DNA from: Clostridia bacterium
GTDB taxonomy: Bacteria > Bacillota > Clostridia > Oscillospirales > CAG-272
Length of the DNA: 7,066 nt
Assembly: GCA_017382555.1 (NCBI GenBank)
Contig: JAFOAB010000036.1
Location: 1 to 7,066 of the forward strand
Direction of reading: 5' to 3'
A model generated the notes under the pieces. That model made no database searches, was not told the DNA's origin, and saw only the letters and a list, made by a program, of their open reading frames with translations. Position numbers and translations under genes: made by a program. Numbering within the stretch: position 1 is the first letter of the stretch; each line of letters starts with the position of its first letter. Positions 6,860 through 7,066 of the stretch are shown one piece after another.

Positions 6860-6925
6860 TCCGAAATTGGCAAAAACACGCCTTTGTTTGTACAAGGTGT
6901 ACAAACGCGGGTATGAAATTTCGGA
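6860..6925 (+). repeat. Outer inverted repeat, 9-bp arms
   Basis: TCCGAAATT at 6860-6868 is matched exactly by its reverse complement AATTTCGGA at 6917-6925, with 48 bp between. The enclosed segment contains the second, tighter inverted repeat at 6886-6906, which gives a nested layout. As RNA this could form a stem with an inner hairpin at the 3' end of the rsuA transcript. As DNA it could be a paired binding site. The following bases are AAAAT then AGCCTC, not a T-run. Confidence 0.45.
6886..6906 (+). promoter_or_regulatory. Inner inverted repeat, candidate operator
   Basis: GTTTGTAC and GTACAAAC are exact reverse complements separated by five bases (AAGGT). Each arm also contains the core TGTAC, and TGTACA occurs twice, nine bases apart. 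Such a dyad upstream of the promoter of a carbohydrate-transporter gene is typical of a repressor or activator site. The half-sites resemble those of the B. subtilis arabinose repressor AraR, which abut without a spacer, so identity of the regulator is not claimed. The distance to the -35 is about 30 bp. A hairpin role in the rsuA transcript is the alternative. Confidence 0.5.
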
Positions 6926-6936
6926 AAAATAGCCTC

Positions 6937-6965
6937 TTCCAATTTTGTTTGCGTTCTGTTACAAT
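6937..6965 (+). promoter_or_regulatory. Predicted housekeeping-sigma promoter with extended -10
   Basis: TGTTACAAT at 6957-6965 contains an extended TG plus a -10 of TACAAT (5 of 6 to TATAAT). A weak -35, TTCCAA at 6937-6942 (3 of 6 to TTGACA), sits 17 bp upstream. Transcription would start near 6972 and give a leader of about 63 bases before ATG 7035. The strong extended -10 can make up for the poor -35; that poor -35, with the dyads upstream, also fits an activated promoter. Confidence 0.6.
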
Positions 6966-7017
6966 ATTAGAAGAAAAATTGTATGGGTGTGGTCATATGT
7001 TGGCCGGACCGAGTTTC

Positions 7018-7024
7018 AAGGAGG
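7018..7024 (+). promoter_or_regulatory. Strong ribosome binding site of the ABC-transporter ATPase gene
   Basis: AAGGAGG is a full match to the anti-Shine-Dalgarno core and ends ten bases before ATG 7035, supporting this as the true start of the last gene. Confidence 0.7.
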
Positions 7025-7034
7025 AAATAAATCT

Positions 7035-7066
7035 ATGGCAAGCTTGTCCCTTAAGCATATTTACAA
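7035..7066 (+). CDS. Carbohydrate ABC transporter ATP-binding protein (MsmX/UgpC-like), N-terminal fragment
   Basis: Only ten full codons are present, reading MASLSLKHIY before the window ends. That opening matches the usual start of MsmX/MsmK/UgpC-type ATPases (MASLxLKHIYKxY pattern), which power several sugar importers from the cytoplasmic face. Walker A and all diagnostic motifs lie outside the window, so the call rests on the N-terminal resemblance alone. It has its own promoter and ribosome binding site, with a 218-bp gap from rsuA, so it probably begins a separate transcription unit. Another ABC ATPase of the same clade is possible. Confidence 0.6.
   Translation, partial: MASLSLKHIY

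Noticed and set aside
6886..6906. Direct call as an AraR operator
   Set aside because: The half-sites match, but the known AraR site has no spacer between halves while this one has five bases, and no arabinose gene is in view.
6817..6960. Intrinsic terminator after rsuA
   Set aside because: Several stems are possible but none is GC-rich and followed by a proper T-run. End mapping would be needed.
6972..7034. Riboswitch or leader peptide in the transporter 5' leader
   Set aside because: The leader is only about 63 bases and I see no known aptamer core or attenuator stem.
6998..7066. ATG 6998 opening a frame (MLAGPSFKEE...) that overlaps the transporter start
   Set aside because: It has no ribosome binding site, and its codons contain the strong AAGGAGG of the ATG 7035 gene. 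It is explained by that gene's leader.
1..7066. CRISPR array, tRNA/rRNA genes, insertion sequence or prophage
   Set aside because: No regularly spaced repeats, no cloverleaf-like or rRNA-like sequence, and no transposase or integrase motif were found; the genes are conserved chromosomal families.

Overview
The window is a compact, fully co-directional (+ strand) stretch of a bacterial chromosome. It most resembles a Clostridia-type Bacillota genome of middling GC. This rests on strong AGGAGG-type ribosome binding sites before nearly every gene, an MBOAT plus DHHW-protein pair, and a downstream gene whose first residues match the MsmX/UgpC sugar-ABC ATPases of that group. The lineage is an inference from family resemblance; nothing here fixes a genus.

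Layout. Positions 2-373 hold the 3' end of an MBOAT (AlgI-like) membrane O-acyltransferase. It is followed after 10 bp by a membrane-anchored DHHW (AlgJ/AlgX-like, SGNH-type) protein at 384-1571. Together they form the usual two-part module for O-acetylating an exported or cell-surface glycan. One base later comes recG (1573-3723), then rarA (3732-4961), two factors acting at stalled replication forks. Next are a YegS/DagK-type lipid kinase (4972-5940), an unlisted 33-residue membrane miniprotein (5999-6100), and an RsuA-type 16S rRNA pseudouridine synthase, which I start at GTG 6109 rather than further upstream. The gaps of 1 to 58 bp, with stop codons that overlap or abut the next ribosome binding site, suggest one long transcription unit from the MBOAT gene through rsuA.

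Positions 6817-7034 (218 bp) are the only real intergenic space. They hold two 11-bp tandem repeats, two nested inverted repeats, an extended -10 promoter and a strong ribosome binding site. These lead into the first ten codons of a carbohydrate ABC-transporter ATPase that runs off the window at 7066. The inverted repeats lie upstream of the promoter and could be operator sites.

Most of the window is conserved housekeeping content and I see no evidence of a new multi-gene defence or mobile system. The items most worth a second look are the 33-residue membrane ORF, the rsuA start correction it implies, the repeat-rich control region before the transporter gene, and two lineage-type insertions in RecG.
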